NCBI RefSeq assembly: GCF_002836515.1
Contig: NZ_PJBC01000001.1
Span: 62,001-126,000, forward strand
Direction of reading: 5' to 3'
From: Pseudomonas sp. Choline-02u-1
GTDB lineage: Bacteria > Pseudomonadota > Gammaproteobacteria > Pseudomonadales > Pseudomonadaceae
DNA: 64,000 nucleotides
Below are positions 8,130 to 17,342 of the stretch, piece by piece. Numbering within the stretch: position 1 is the first letter of the stretch; each line of letters opens with the position of its first letter. The position numbers were made by a program, and so were the translations under genes. Under the pieces are notes generated by a model. That model had not been told where the DNA came from. It saw nothing but the letters and a program-made list of their open reading frames with translations, and ran no database searches.

Positions 8130-9761
8130 AACGTTTTCGGCGGATTCGCCTCGTCGATCGCGCAGCCCGCGCAGCCCGCGCAACGTCGCGCGCAACTCGG
8201 CCGGGTGCACCGGTTTCGACAGAATCGCAATCTGTCGGTCGTGCAAGGCTGCCTGAATCCTTTCGACGTCGTGGCCGCTGATGATCATCGCCGGCACTGC
8301 CCAGCCGCGCTGCCTGCGCACCTCATCGATGCATTCGATGCCAGTGGCGTGGGTGCCGAGGTCATAGTCGGCGACGATGATGTCGCAGTCAGTCACCAGA
8401 TCCTCAGCCGAGCACTCGGCCTGAACCACGCAGCCCCAGCGCTCAAGCAACGCCGAAGTGGCCAGCAGCACGTTGTGATCATCCTCCACCAGACACACCT
8501 TCAGCCCCGTCAACAAACCCACTTGTCGCGCTTCACTGCGGACAACCCGTGACTGCGGCGCCGCTACGATTGGCAAACCGCCAAGGGTCACCGCCGTGCC
8601 GCACCCTACCCGCGAGCGCAGAGCAACGTCCACATCGATCAGTTCACCCAGACGCTTGATAATCGACAGGCCCAGCCCGACACCCTCGACGTCTTTGTCG
8701 CGTACCTGCCGCACCCGATAAAACTCCTCGAAAACCTTGTGCTGATGCTCTTCGGCAATGCCGTTGCCGCAGTCATAAATGACGATGGCCAGCCCTGCCC
8801 CGCGTTTACGCACGCCGAGCAATACCGGCCGCTGTGCGCCGTATTTGAAACAGTTGGAAAGCACGTTTTGCACCATGGTCGCCAGCAACGCCGGATCAGT
8901 TCTGACCCAGTGCTTGCACGGTCGCAGCCGCAGCTCGACGCCTGCCCAACGCGCCGCTTCCTCGTGTTGCCGGACGATGTCCGCGAGCCATTCACCGAGG
9001 TCCAGCGTCTGCATTTTCGCTTCGACCCGACCGTTATCGAGGGTGTAGAGGTCGAGAATCGAGCGGAACAACTGCGAGACGTTGAGCAGAGAACGGTCGA
9101 TGTTATCGACCAGCCGCCGCTCGTCAGCGCCCAGGCGCGACTCGCGCAGACACGCGGTAAACAGTCCTATGGAATGAATCGGCTGACGCAAATCGTGACT
9201 GGCCTGTGCCAGAAACCGGGACTTTTCAAGGTTAGCCGCCAGTGCTTCTTCGGAGGCCTTGCGCGTACGCTCCAACAGCAAGTGCGCATAAAACGGAATC
9301 ACCGTGCTGGTGATCAGCAGCATCAGCACCATGAACGGCTGCGCCTGCCAATACGGCGTCAGGCGATAGACCACCAGCAGCGCCGCCAGCGCCAGGCCGG
9401 TGGCAATCGCCAGATAGCGCGAGCCGTAGCGCATGCCGTTGCCAAGATTGACCCAGACCATGACCGCATACAGCGGCAGCGCCGCCTCACCGCCGATCAC
9501 CAGACCGAAACAGGTGCCGGTGTAATCGTGAAGCATGGCAAAAATCCGCCGCGCCGGATAATGCCCGGGCCAGCGCGCAATGGCCTGACGGAACACGATG
9601 GAAGCCAGCAGAAACAGACTGATGTAGGTAATGACCGGCAGGTAGGTCTCCAGCCGATGACCCGGCAGAAAAACCAGCACGACCATGTAAACCACCGCGA
9701 TGGCAGCGATGATGATGCGCAGATTGGCCTGGTCGAGTTCGGTGTTTTTCTCGAATTTCAT
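8121..9761 (-). CDS. Hybrid sensor histidine kinase with C-terminal receiver
   Basis: A 546-residue membrane kinase. Residues about 15-165 contain roughly five or six hydrophobic segments with no obvious periplasmic domain. A dimerisation/phosphoacceptor helix follows with His189 in AQASHDLRQPIHSIG, then an ATPase domain with the N box VLSNCFKYG, the G1 box DCGNGIA and G2 GVGLGLSI. A receiver at about 420-535 has its acceptor Asp in IIVADYDLG. It is divergent from a LuxR-type response regulator 113 bases away, its likely partner. The signal is unknown. The layout resembles the RpfC/NahK-like hybrid kinases that sense through the membrane segment. Confidence 0.88.
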   Translation of the reverse strand: MKFEKNTELDQANLRIIIAAIAVVYMVVLVFLPGHRLETYLPVITYISLFLLASIVFRQAIARWPGHYPARRIFAMLHDYTGTCFGLVIGGEAALPLYAVMVWVNLGNGMRYGSRYLAIATGLALAALLVVYRLTPYWQAQPFMVLMLLITSTVIPFYAHLLLERTRKASEEALAANLEKSRFLAQASHDLRQPIHSIGLFTACLRESRLGADERRLVDNIDRSLLNVSQLFRSILDLYTLDNGRVEAKMQTLDLGEWLADIVRQHEEAARWAGVELRLRPCKHWVRTDPALLATMVQNVLSNCFKYGAQRPVLLGVRKRGAGLAIVIYDCGNGIAEEHQHKVFEEFYRVRQVRDKDVEGVGLGLSIIKRLGELIDVDVALRSRVGCGTAVTLGGLPIVAAPQSRVVRSEARQVGLLTGLKVCLVEDDHNVLLATSALLERWGCVVQAECSAEDLVTDCDIIVADYDLGTHATGIECIDEVRRQRGWAVPAMIISGHDVERIQAALHDRQIAILSKPVHPAELRATLRGLRGLRDRRGESAENVLT

Positions 9762-9874
9762 GTAAACGTCCTTGTGCAGCGTTCGTCAGTTTCGGAAGCA
9801 GCCTACAGGCAGCCTTCGCGTCCGATGCTAAGGTGCCGGCCTTGATTAACGCTTGACCCAGGGAGGGTCGCGCC

Positions 9875-10471
9875 ATGGCATGCCGGATCATCATAGCCGA
9901 CGATCACCCACTGTTTCGCGAGGCGATGCTGCGCACTGTGCAGCGGTTACTTCCCGAGGCGACCATCGAGGAGGCGGGAGACCTCGACGCTGTCACCGCA
10001 CTGCTGGGCAGCGAGCCGGACACACTGATGCTCGATCTGCGTTTTCCCGGGCTGACCTGCATCACCCAGCTCGCCGACCTGCGCCAACGATTACCGCGCA
10101 CCACGCTGATTGTGGTGTCGATGGTCGACGACCAAGCGTTGATCAGTGAAGTCATGGCAGCAGGGGTTGATGGTTTTATCGGCAAGAACATTGCGCCGGA
10201 GGAAATCGGCCAGGCGATTCTGGCGATCCGTGAGGGTGAAGTGTTGGTGAAATCGGCGCCGTCCGGCTTGTTGCCGCTGGAAACTGCGACGGCGCTGACG
10301 CCGCGTCAGCAGGATGTGCTGCGCTTGATCGCGCAAGGCAAGACCAACAAGGAAATCGCCCGTGAACTGGATATTTCGCCGTTCACGGTGCGTATCCATG
10401 TGTCGTCGTTGTTGCGCACACTGGACGTACCGACGCGGGCGGCGGCGGCGGTCAAGTACTCGGGGTTGTGA
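9875..10471 (+). CDS. LuxR/NarL-family response regulator
   Basis: A 198-residue transcription factor. The receiver occupies about 1-120, with acidic pocket ADDHP and acceptor Asp54 in LMLDLRF. A LuxR-type helix-turn-helix lies at about 133-195 ([20 protein letters not shown]). GGGAGG lies eight bases before the ATG at 9875, which fixes the start. It is transcribed away from the hybrid kinase gene, so the two probably form one phosphorelay. The regulon cannot be read from the window; no neighbour shares its strand. Confidence 0.9.
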   Translation: MACRIIIADDHPLFREAMLRTVQRLLPEATIEEAGDLDAVTALLGSEPDTLMLDLRFPGLTCITQLADLRQRLPRTTLIVVSMVDDQALISEVMAAGVDGFIGKNIAPEEIGQAILAIREGEVLVKSAPSGLLPLETATALTPRQQDVLRLIAQGKTNKEIARELDISPFTVRIHVSSLLRTLDVPTRAAAAVKYSGL

Positions 10472-10477
10472 AGCGCT

Positions 10478-11476
10478 TTACGGGTCAACCTGCGCCATCA
10501 GATCCGGCACCGACTCCGGCCGTTTCGCATAACGCTGCGCCAGCACCGCGCAGACCATCAGTTGAATCTGGTGGAACAACATCAGCGGCAAGATCAGCAC
10601 GCCGATGGTGCTGCCGGCAAACAGCACCTGAGCCATCGGCACGCCAGTGGCCAGGCTCTTTTTCGAGCCGCAGAATAGAATGGTGATGCGGTCTTCCTGA
10701 TTGAAGCCGAACGCTTTGCTCAACAAAGTCGATGCCACCAGAACCAGCGTCAGGAGGATGCAGCAGACCACCACTAGGCCAAGCAACTCGAACAGCGGAA
10801 TCTGCTGCCAGATGCCTTCGTTGACCGCTTCGCTGAACGCGCCGTAAACCACCAGCAGGATCGACCCCTGATCAACGAATTTCAGCCAGTTTTTGTTGCG
10901 CCCTACCCACGCGCCGATCCAGCGTCGAGCGATCTGCCCGGCAATGAACGGCAGCAGCAATTGCACGCTGATTTTCACGATCGCATCGAGGGTCGAGCCG
11001 CCGTCGCCATGAACGTTGAGCAGCAGCGTCACCAGCAAGGGAGTGAGGAAAATCCCGAACAGGCTGGACGCCGCCGCACTGCAGATCGCCGCCGGAATAT
11101 TGCCTCGCGCCAGCGAAGTGAAAGCGATGGCAGACTGCACGGTGGCCGGCAATGCGCACAGGTAAAGCATGCCCATGTACAACTGATCGCCAATCAGCGG
11201 TGACAACAACGGTTTCAACGCCAAGCCGAGAATCGGAAACAGTACGAAGGTCAGGCCAAACACCAGCAGATGCAAACGCCAATGGCCGGCGCCGGCGATG
11301 ATCGATTCGCGGGACAGCTTGGCACCGTGCAGGAAAAACAGCAGGGCGATGGCGATATTGGTCAGCCAGCCGAAGCCGACCGCGACCTGGCCGCTGGCAG
11401 GCAGAAAGCTGGCCAGAAGGACAACGCCGATCAACGTCAGCGTGAAGTTATCGGGCAAAAAACGTGGGCGCGTCAT
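10478..11476 (-). CDS. SBF-like (bile acid:sodium symporter fold) transporter
   Basis: About 332 residues with around ten membrane helices, of the SBF_like family (PF13593). Landmarks are MTRPRFLPDNFTLTLIG at the N terminus, FLHGAKLSRE, ALPATVQSAIAFTSLARGN (the discontinuous helix of the fold) and FCGSKKSLATGVPMA. It probably exports or imports an organic anion; the substrate is unknown. I prefer the ATG at 11476 because related proteins start with this MxRPRFLPDNF segment; a further ATG at 11485 is possible. It converges on the response regulator with six bases between stops and is divergent from an AraC regulator. Confidence 0.82.
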   Translation of the reverse strand: MTRPRFLPDNFTLTLIGVVLLASFLPASGQVAVGFGWLTNIAIALLFFLHGAKLSRESIIAGAGHWRLHLLVFGLTFVLFPILGLALKPLLSPLIGDQLYMGMLYLCALPATVQSAIAFTSLARGNIPAAICSAAASSLFGIFLTPLLVTLLLNVHGDGGSTLDAIVKISVQLLLPFIAGQIARRWIGAWVGRNKNWLKFVDQGSILLVVYGAFSEAVNEGIWQQIPLFELLGLVVVCCILLTLVLVASTLLSKAFGFNQEDRITILFCGSKKSLATGVPMAQVLFAGSTIGVLILPLMLFHQIQLMVCAVLAQRYAKRPESVPDLMAQVDP

Positions 11477-11558
11477 GAGATTCATCCGGGGGTTGCCAGT
11501 GCGTGCCGACGACTCTAACGTGACTGGCAATTACCGACTAACGCCGAAGAGCCGCAAG

Positions 11559-12347
11559 ATGCCGCCTAAAGGACATGCCAAAAGCGTCCGTCGCAGCGTT
11601 CCCGGGCTGCCCAGCCTGCCGCGCCCCGTGTATGGACGCACCGAATCGCTGCCCAATCGCGCCCTCACCCGCCGCCACAGTCATCCGTGGGTGCAGTTGT
11701 CCTATGCGATTCAGGGCGTGCTCGAAGTGCAGACCAGCGCCGGCCGCTTTGTCGCGCCGCCGGAGCGTGCGGTATGGATTCCTGCCGGCGTGCCCCATCG
11801 CGTCTTCAGCGCGCCACACACGGAAATGCGCAGCCTGTACATCGACAGCAGCGTCACCGGTTGGGCGGCCGAACATTGCCATGTGCTCGGCGTCAGCGAT
11901 TTGCTCAGGGAGTTGATCCGCGCCTTCAGTCAGGTGCCGGTGGAATACGACGAAGGTGGCCCCGATGGACGCCTGGCTCAGGTGATCCTCGATCAATTGG
12001 CCGACGCGCCGACCATCGACTTGATGCTGCCGCTGCCGCAAGACGCTCGCCTGAAGCAGATCTGCCAGAGCCTGGAGCAACACCCGGAACAGCAGACCAC
12101 TCTGAGCCACTGGAGCGACCAGTTCGGCGTCACCGAAAAGACCCTGACGCGCCTGTTTCTGCGCGACACCGGCCTGACCTTTCGCGCCTGGCGCCAGCGC
12201 CTGCGCCTGCTGGGTGCGCTGACGCCGCTGGAACAAGGTGAGCGCGTGACCGATGTCGCGCTGGCGTGCGGTTACGACTCGACATCGGCGTTTATCGCCG
12301 CGTTTCGCCAGCAATTTGGTGAGACCCCGGGGGAGTTTTTTCGCTGA
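11559..12347 (+). CDS. AraC-family regulator with N-terminal cupin
   Basis: A 262-residue regulator. The N-terminal half is a cupin-like arm with RRHSHPWVQLSYAIQG and GRFVAPPERAVWIPAGVPHR. The C-terminal half (about 165-262) carries the two AraC helix-turn-helix units, ending RVTDVALACGYDSTSAFIAA and FGETPGEFF. The ATG at 11559 has GAAGAG in front and gives the usual length; the frame is open further upstream. It is divergent from the SBF-like transporter gene 82 bases away and probably controls it. Confidence 0.87.
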   Translation: MPPKGHAKSVRRSVPGLPSLPRPVYGRTESLPNRALTRRHSHPWVQLSYAIQGVLEVQTSAGRFVAPPERAVWIPAGVPHRVFSAPHTEMRSLYIDSSVTGWAAEHCHVLGVSDLLRELIRAFSQVPVEYDEGGPDGRLAQVILDQLADAPTIDLMLPLPQDARLKQICQSLEQHPEQQTTLSHWSDQFGVTEKTLTRLFLRDTGLTFRAWRQRLRLLGALTPLEQGERVTDVALACGYDSTSAFIAAFRQQFGETPGEFFR

Positions 12348-12471
12348 CACTTCGTTTTTGCCGAACTGTCAGTCAGAAATAAACGATTTTTCTTAGTCAC
12401 AAATCCGTCGCTAGCATGGCCCCGTCTGACTTGATCAAGCCATGAACACAACTCCCAGCCAACGGTGATCC

Positions 12472-12540
12472 CTGTGGGAGCGGGCTTGCTCGCAAATGCA
12501 GTCTGTCAGTCAACACTCGCGAGCAAGCCCGCTCCCACAG
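12472..12540. repeat. REP pair (REPIN)
   Basis: CTGTGGGAGCGGGCTTGCTC and its inverted partner GAGCAAGCCCGCTCCCACAG enclose about 30 bases. The element fills most of the gap between the AraC and TerC genes. Confidence 0.9.
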
Positions 12541-12596
12541 GTTTCTGTGCCGGAGCCGGGAACGGTGATAACGCTGCAAAAGACAGGGAGCGTGAC

Positions 12597-13571
12597 ATGC
12601 CTGCCACGAACATCAATATCGGCGAACCCTGGATGTGGGGCGCCTTCATCGTCTTCGTTCTCGCCATGCTGGCCCTGGACTTGTTTGTCTTCGGTGGGCG
12701 CAAGGCGCACCGGGTGTCGGTGCGGGAAGCGTCGGCCTGGGTGGTTGCCTGGTGCCTGCTGGCGCTGAGTTTTGCCGGGTTGCTCTGGTGGTATCTGCAC
12801 GGCGAATTCGGCGGTGAAATCGCCCGGCAGAAAACCCTGGAGTTTCTCACCGGTTATCTGATCGAGCAGTCGCTGTCGATCGACAACATGTTCGTCTTCG
12901 TGATGATTTTCAGCTATTTCGCCGTGCCGCCGGAATTGCAACGACGCGTGCTGCTGTACGGCGTGCTGGGCGCGATTGTCATGCGCGCGATCATGATCTT
13001 TGCCGGTGTGTGGCTGGTGTCACAGTTCGAATGGCTGCTCTATGCCTTCGGCGTATTCCTGATCATTACGGGGATCAAGATGCTGGTGTTCGCTGATCAT
13101 CAACCGGATCTGGACAAAAACCCGTTGTTACGCTGGGTTCGCGGGCATATGCGCATCACCAGCAGCTTTCACGGCGAGAAGTTTTTCATCCTGCAGAACG
13201 GCGTGCGCTGGGCAACGCCGATGTTTCTGGTGCTGGTGCTGATCGAGGCCAGCGACTTGATGTTCGCGGTCGACAGTATCCCGGCAATCTTCGCCGTGAC
13301 CACCGACCCGTTCATTGTTTTTACCTCAAACATCTTCGCGATCATGGGCCTGCGCGCGCTGTACTTCCTGCTGGCGGACATGGCTGATCGCTTTCACCTG
13401 CTCAAATACGGGCTGGCGATCGTGCTGGTATTTATTGGCGGCAAGATGGTGCTGATGCCATGGTTCCACATGCCCGTGGAATGGTCGCTGGCGGTGGTGG
13501 GTTCGGTGATTCTCGGGTCGGTACTGTTGAGTCTGGTGACCAGCCGCGAGGCAGAACGCCGCACCGAATGA
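12597..13571 (+). CDS. TerC-family integral membrane protein
   Basis: A 324-residue protein with about nine membrane helices. It holds the TerC signatures LDLFVFGGRKAHRV near the N terminus, IEQSLSIDNMFVFVMIF and the second acidic helix IEASDLMFAVDSIPAIFAVT. The conserved Asp residues in these helices are those proposed to handle metal ions. Alx/MntX-type members export manganese, others are linked to tellurite resistance; neither ter genes nor a manganese riboswitch were recognised here. CAGGGAG precedes the ATG at 12597. REP pairs flank it on both sides, so it is a single-gene unit. Confidence 0.88.
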   Translation: MPATNINIGEPWMWGAFIVFVLAMLALDLFVFGGRKAHRVSVREASAWVVAWCLLALSFAGLLWWYLHGEFGGEIARQKTLEFLTGYLIEQSLSIDNMFVFVMIFSYFAVPPELQRRVLLYGVLGAIVMRAIMIFAGVWLVSQFEWLLYAFGVFLIITGIKMLVFADHQPDLDKNPLLRWVRGHMRITSSFHGEKFFILQNGVRWATPMFLVLVLIEASDLMFAVDSIPAIFAVTTDPFIVFTSNIFAIMGLRALYFLLADMADRFHLLKYGLAIVLVFIGGKMVLMPWFHMPVEWSLAVVGSVILGSVLLSLVTSREAERRTE

Positions 13572-13585
13572 CACCACCTGACACC

Positions 13586-13678
13586 TTGTGGGAGCGGGCT
13601 TGCTCGCGAAGGCGTCGGATCAGTCAACATTTACACCGACTGCCACTGCGCTTTCGCGAGCGAGCTCGCTCCCAAAGG
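13586..13678. repeat. REP pair (REPIN)
   Basis: TTGTGGGAGCGGGCTTGCTC and the inverted GAGCGAGCTCGCTCCCAAAG around a ~50-base spacer. It lies between the convergent TerC and PotF-like genes and may act as a transcription barrier. Confidence 0.88.
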
Positions 13679-13697
13679 GTTTTCGTACAGCCGATAC

Positions 13698-14798
13698 TTA
13701 TTTATCGGACTTGATACTGGTCCACACCCGCGTGCGCACCCGCTCCATTTTCTGCGACAACGGCTGCACCACATACAGGGTTTTCAGCGCTTCGCTGGTC
13801 GGGGTCAGGTTGGGGTTGTCGGTGATGTCCTTGTTGACCAGCGGCATCGAGTCCTTGTTGGCATTCGGATAGCCGAGGAAATCGCTGATCGGTGCGATCA
13901 CTTTCGGGTCGAGCAAGTGATTGAGGAACTCATGCGCCTCGGCGACGTTCTTCGCGCTCTTGGGAATGGCGAACGTGTCGAACCAGATCGGTGCGCCCTC
14001 CTTCGGCAAACGCCAGTCGACCACGACGCCGTTGCCCGCCTCTTTGGCGCGATTGCCGAACTGGTAGAAGCTGCCGGAATAACCGATCGCCACGCAGATG
14101 TCGCCGTTGGCAATGTCGGTCATGTACTTGGCCGAGTTGAAATAGGTCACGTACGGGCGAATCTTCATCATCAAGGCCTTGGCCTTTTCATAATCCGCCG
14201 GGTTCTGGCTGTTCGGATCGAGGCCCAGATAATGCAGGGCCAGCGGCAGGATTTCCGACGGCGAATCGAGCATCGCCACGCCACAGGCCTTGAGCTTTTC
14301 CATGTTCTGGGGCTTGAACACCAGATCCCAACTGTCCACGGGTGCGTTATCGCCCAATGCAGCCTTGACCTTGGCCGGGTTGAAGCCGATCAGCACGGTG
14401 CCGTACATGTATGGCATGCCGTACTGGTTGCCGGGGTCGTTGGCGTCGAGCAATTTGAGCAGGGCTGGATCCTGGTGCTGCCAGTTCGGCAGTTTCGACT
14501 TGTCGAGTTTCTGGAACACGCCGGCCTTGATCTGGGTTTCGAGGAACTGGTTGGACGGCACCACGAGGTCGTAACCGGAGTTGCCGGTGAGCAGTTTGGC
14601 TTCAAGGGATTCATTGGTGTCGAAGGTGTCCCAGGTCACTTTGATCTTGCTTTGCTCGGCGAAATCCTTGGGCACTGACGGCAGGATGTAATCCGCCCAG
14701 TTGTACACCCGCAGTTCGCGCTGCTCGGCCTGGACGGCGCTGGCCAGCAGCGTCAAGCCACACACGGTGGCGCCCAGAATACGTTTGATCGTGACCAT
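13698..14798 (-). CDS. Periplasmic polyamine-type binding protein (PotF-like)
   Basis: A 366-residue binding protein of the PotD/PotF group. It has a signal peptide (MVTIKRILGATVCGLTLLAS, cut near AVQA) followed by ELRVYNWADYILPS, the typical first strand, and YDLVVPSNQFLETQ, IGYSGSFYQFGNRA and WFDTFAIPKSAKN, which line the polyamine pocket in the family. I chose the ATG at 14798 because it starts the signal peptide. No permease or ATPase gene is adjacent, so it either serves a transporter encoded elsewhere or has a signalling role. A role for the nearby NCS1 cluster is possible but no shared operator was seen. Confidence 0.87.
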   Translation of the reverse strand: MVTIKRILGATVCGLTLLASAVQAEQRELRVYNWADYILPSVPKDFAEQSKIKVTWDTFDTNESLEAKLLTGNSGYDLVVPSNQFLETQIKAGVFQKLDKSKLPNWQHQDPALLKLLDANDPGNQYGMPYMYGTVLIGFNPAKVKAALGDNAPVDSWDLVFKPQNMEKLKACGVAMLDSPSEILPLALHYLGLDPNSQNPADYEKAKALMMKIRPYVTYFNSAKYMTDIANGDICVAIGYSGSFYQFGNRAKEAGNGVVVDWRLPKEGAPIWFDTFAIPKSAKNVAEAHEFLNHLLDPKVIAPISDFLGYPNANKDSMPLVNKDITDNPNLTPTSEALKTLYVVQPLSQKMERVRTRVWTSIKSDK

Positions 14799-15001
14799 GG
14801 TTGTTTCCCCGAATGCGACGTGAGATCGATGGTTTTTATGTTCTGTACACGGCAGTGGCTGTAAGGATAGCCAAGGGCAAAAAAGGTCGAGCCTGTTGTT
14901 ATGGTTTCGATTCTTGCTGACAGCGTAGCGCGTTGACAGTAGGCGGCAGGCCAAAAGGGGATCGATATGGCCAATTTCCGTGACCGCTGAAATACGCACA
15001 C

Positions 15002-15029
15002 AAAAATGCCCGGCGCTGGGCCGGGCATT
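15002..15029 (-). terminator. Rho-independent terminator of the NCS1 permease gene
   Basis: On the minus strand the stem ATGCCCGGC/GCCGGGCAT is followed by TTTTTG. It lies about 20 bases past the permease stop. Confidence 0.8.
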
Positions 15030-15047
15030 GCTGTGTTGCCGTTTGGA

Positions 15048-16460
15048 TCAGTCGGTATAGCCGAGTCTGGCCGCCCTGCTCTGCTGCGCCTGACCGCGAG
15101 TTGCCAGGCAGTAATACAGCGGCACGGTGACCACCAGGCCAACCAGCCACGACAGGTCGGCGCCCTCGACCAGATTGGCGTACGGCCCGACGTACAGCGA
15201 GGTGTTGGCAAAGGGCAGCTGCACGATGATGCCGATGCAATAGGCAATGATTGCGTGCAGGTTGAAACGCCCGTAGATGCCGCCGTCGGCGCGGAAGATA
15301 GAGGTGATGTCGTAGTTGCCGCGCTTGATCAGGTAGAAGTCGATCAGGTTGATCGACGCCCACGGCACCAGCACCAGCAACAGCGCCAGAATCAACCCGA
15401 TGAATTCGGAAATGAAATCCGCCGAAGCGCCGAGGGCGACCACGCAGCATCCAGCCAGGATCACGCTCGACAGCACCACGCGCACCTTGATGCTGGGCGT
15501 CCACTGGCTGGCGAAAGTCTGGATCGAGGTGATGATCGACAGCACCGCGCCATACAGATTCAGCGCGTTGTGGCTGATGATGTTGAGCAGAAACAGCACC
15601 ATCAGAATCGGCCCCAGCCAACCGGTGGACTGTTTGACTGCCGCCATCGCTTCGGTGCCTTCCGGCGTCGCCAGCACGGCCACTGCGCCAAAGCTGAACG
15701 ACAGAATCGTGCCCAGCGTCGCGCCCAGATACGTCGCCCAAAAGGGTTTGGCGATGCCGATGTCTGCCGGCAGATAACGCGAGTAGTCGGAGACGTAGGG
15801 CGAGAAACTGATCTGCCAGATGATCCCCAGCGACACTGTCGCCAGCCAGCCGGAGACATTGAAGCTGCCGCGCGTCAGAAAGTCTGCCGGCAAGTCATGG
15901 GCGAAAATGTAGATGAACCCGGCGAGCAACGCGCCGCCCATCACCCAGGTGCCGATGCGGTTGAGCGTGTGAATGAAGTTGTAGCCGATCACGCCGATCG
16001 CTGTAGCGGCCAGCGCGCCGATCAGAATGCTCAGCGGCGCTGGCACCGAGGGCGCAATGCCGACAATGGATTTGCCGGCCAGCACGATGTTGGAAATGAA
16101 AAAACCGATGTAGATGATCGCCGCGAAGAACACGATCAGCAGCGCGCCATAACGGCCGAACTGGCCGCGACTCTGGACCATTTGCGGAATGCCCATGCGT
16201 GGGCCCTGGGCGGAGGCCAGCGCGATCACCACGCCGCCGATCATGTGCCCCAGCGCAATCGCCAGCAGCCCCCAGAACAGATTGAGATGGAACACCTGAA
16301 CCACCATGGCGCCGGTGACGATGGGCAGTGGCGCGATGTTGGTGCTGAACCAAAGAGTGAACAGATCGCGGGCCTTCCCGTGGCGTTCCGCGAGTGGGAC
16401 GTAATCGACCGTATGATTCTCGATCAACGGATCTTGCCGGGACATCTGGGACATATGCAT
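15048..16460 (-). CDS. NCS1-family permease (cytosine/purine/hydantoin type)
   Basis: A 470-residue inner-membrane symporter with about twelve helices. Family marks are LFTLWFSTNIAPLPIVTGA in the first helix, GMIPQ-like GPRMGIPQMVQSRGQFGRYG, FSPYVSDYSRYLP (the conserved mid-protein loop) and WASINLIDFYLI. NCS1 members import nucleobases, allantoin, hydantoins or thiamine with a proton or sodium. The upstream region carries a TGGTATTCCA box at 16545-16554, close in sequence to boxes in front of the flavin reductase and the monooxygenase/chemoreceptor pair. I infer that it imports the compound oxidised by those enzymes. ATG at 16460 or 16454 are both possible. Confidence 0.85.
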   Translation of the reverse strand: MHMSQMSRQDPLIENHTVDYVPLAERHGKARDLFTLWFSTNIAPLPIVTGAMVVQVFHLNLFWGLLAIALGHMIGGVVIALASAQGPRMGIPQMVQSRGQFGRYGALLIVFFAAIIYIGFFISNIVLAGKSIVGIAPSVPAPLSILIGALAATAIGVIGYNFIHTLNRIGTWVMGGALLAGFIYIFAHDLPADFLTRGSFNVSGWLATVSLGIIWQISFSPYVSDYSRYLPADIGIAKPFWATYLGATLGTILSFSFGAVAVLATPEGTEAMAAVKQSTGWLGPILMVLFLLNIISHNALNLYGAVLSIITSIQTFASQWTPSIKVRVVLSSVILAGCCVVALGASADFISEFIGLILALLLVLVPWASINLIDFYLIKRGNYDITSIFRADGGIYGRFNLHAIIAYCIGIIVQLPFANTSLYVGPYANLVEGADLSWLVGLVVTVPLYYCLATRGQAQQSRAARLGYTD

Positions 16461-16544
16461 GAACTCGAGTTTGTCTGTTTTTATCTTTGTATGAAGCCAA
16501 ACCGGGAGGACTCTTGGGTCGCCCCTCAGATGCAGACCATATTA

Positions 16545-16554
16545 TGGTATTCCA
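16545..16554. promoter_or_regulatory. Operator-like box A (TGGTATTCCA)
   Basis: TGGTATTCCA inside ATTATGGTATTCCAAAC, 85 bases upstream of the permease start. It differs by one base from the perfect palindrome TGGTATACCA at 19350. The form fits GntR-type operators, but the regulator is not in the window. Confidence 0.6.
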
Positions 16555-16717
16555 AACTTTGCACAAGCCTGATCCGCTGATTCTGTCCCTCTCTGATCCG
16601 CTATCCTCGCTGATCCCGCCCCTGCACGGCTAGCTGAAAGCCCCGTAAACATTGAGTTTCCGACGAAAGTCGCACGTTTATCGGTTCATCGGAAAAGCCC
16701 TTGCAAGATATGTATTA

Positions 16718-16727
16718 CGGTATACCA
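16718..16727. promoter_or_regulatory. Operator-like box B (CGGTATACCA)
   Basis: CGGTATACCA inside GTATTACGGTATACCATCAG, 50 bases upstream of the flavin reductase start. The flanking TATTA matches box C (GTATTATGGTATACC). Confidence 0.65.
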
Positions 16728-16777
16728 TCAGACCTACAAACCATAAAAACCGCGTCACACCACCCGAGGACCACCCA

Positions 16778-17263
16778 ATGATCGATGCTGCCATTTACAA
16801 ACAAGTCATGGGCTCGTTCCCGTCAGGCGTCACCGTTATCACCACGCTGGACGACGACGGTCAGATCGTCGGCCTGACCGCCAGCGCGTTCAGCTCGCTG
16901 TCGATGGACCCGGCGCTGGTGCTGTTCTGCCCCAACTACAGCTCCGACTCCTACCCCGTGCTGATCAAGAACAAGCGCTTTGCGATTCACCTGTTATCAA
17001 GCGTGCAGCAAAGCGAGGCCTATGCCTTCGCCCGCAAAGGCAAGGACAAGGCGCAGGGCATCGAGTGGACGTTGAGCGCACTGGGCAACCCGATCCTCGC
17101 CAATGCGACGGCGGTGATCGAGTGCGAGTTGTGGCGTGAATACGAAGGTGGCGACCACGCCATCATGGTCGGCGCGGTGAAGAACCTGATCGTCCCCGAG
17201 CAGGTCGCCGGGCCGCTGGTGTATTGCCACGGCAAGATGGGCGCGTTGCCGGTTGTGGCGTAA
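16778..17263 (+). CDS. Flavin reductase (RutF/HpaC-like)
   Basis: A 161-residue protein of the flavin reductase-like split-barrel family (PF01613). Typical marks are the start MIDAAIYKQVMGSFPSGVTV, GLTASAFSSLSMDPALVLFC (flavin-contacting strand) and GDHAIMVGAVKNL. It reduces FMN or FAD with NAD(P)H and supplies the reduced flavin to a monooxygenase partner. The luciferase-family oxygenase encoded 2.2 kb away under the same type of operator box is the natural partner. CGAGGA precedes the ATG at 16778. A strong hairpin with a T-run follows the gene. Confidence 0.87.
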   Translation: MIDAAIYKQVMGSFPSGVTVITTLDDDGQIVGLTASAFSSLSMDPALVLFCPNYSSDSYPVLIKNKRFAIHLLSSVQQSEAYAFARKGKDKAQGIEWTLSALGNPILANATAVIECELWREYEGGDHAIMVGAVKNLIVPEQVAGPLVYCHGKMGALPVVA

Positions 17264-17288
17264 GTCCATCGGCGCTCAGAGATCCAAT

Positions 17289-17322
17289 GTGGGAACGAGC
17301 TTGCTCGCTCCCACGTTTTTTT
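17289..17322 (+). terminator. REP-derived terminator after the flavin reductase
   Basis: GTGGGAACGAGC, TT, GCTCGCTCCCAC forms a 12-base stem with one mismatch, followed by GTTTTTTT. It is a compact REP-like palindrome acting as an intrinsic terminator. Confidence 0.75.
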
Positions 17323-17342
17323 GGATTGCTGGTGGTTACGGA

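Larger units (their letters stand above)
16461..16777. promoter_or_regulatory. Divergent promoter region of the NCS1 permease and flavin reductase genes
   Basis: About 317 bases with no gene. It holds one near-palindromic box facing each gene (16545-16554 and 16718-16727), plus A+T-rich stretches suitable for promoters near 16480 and 16735. Confidence 0.6.

Noticed and set aside
12348-12596. Manganese (yybP-ykoY) riboswitch in front of the TerC gene
   Set aside because: The gap is filled mostly by a REP pair, and the conserved loops of that riboswitch were not found.
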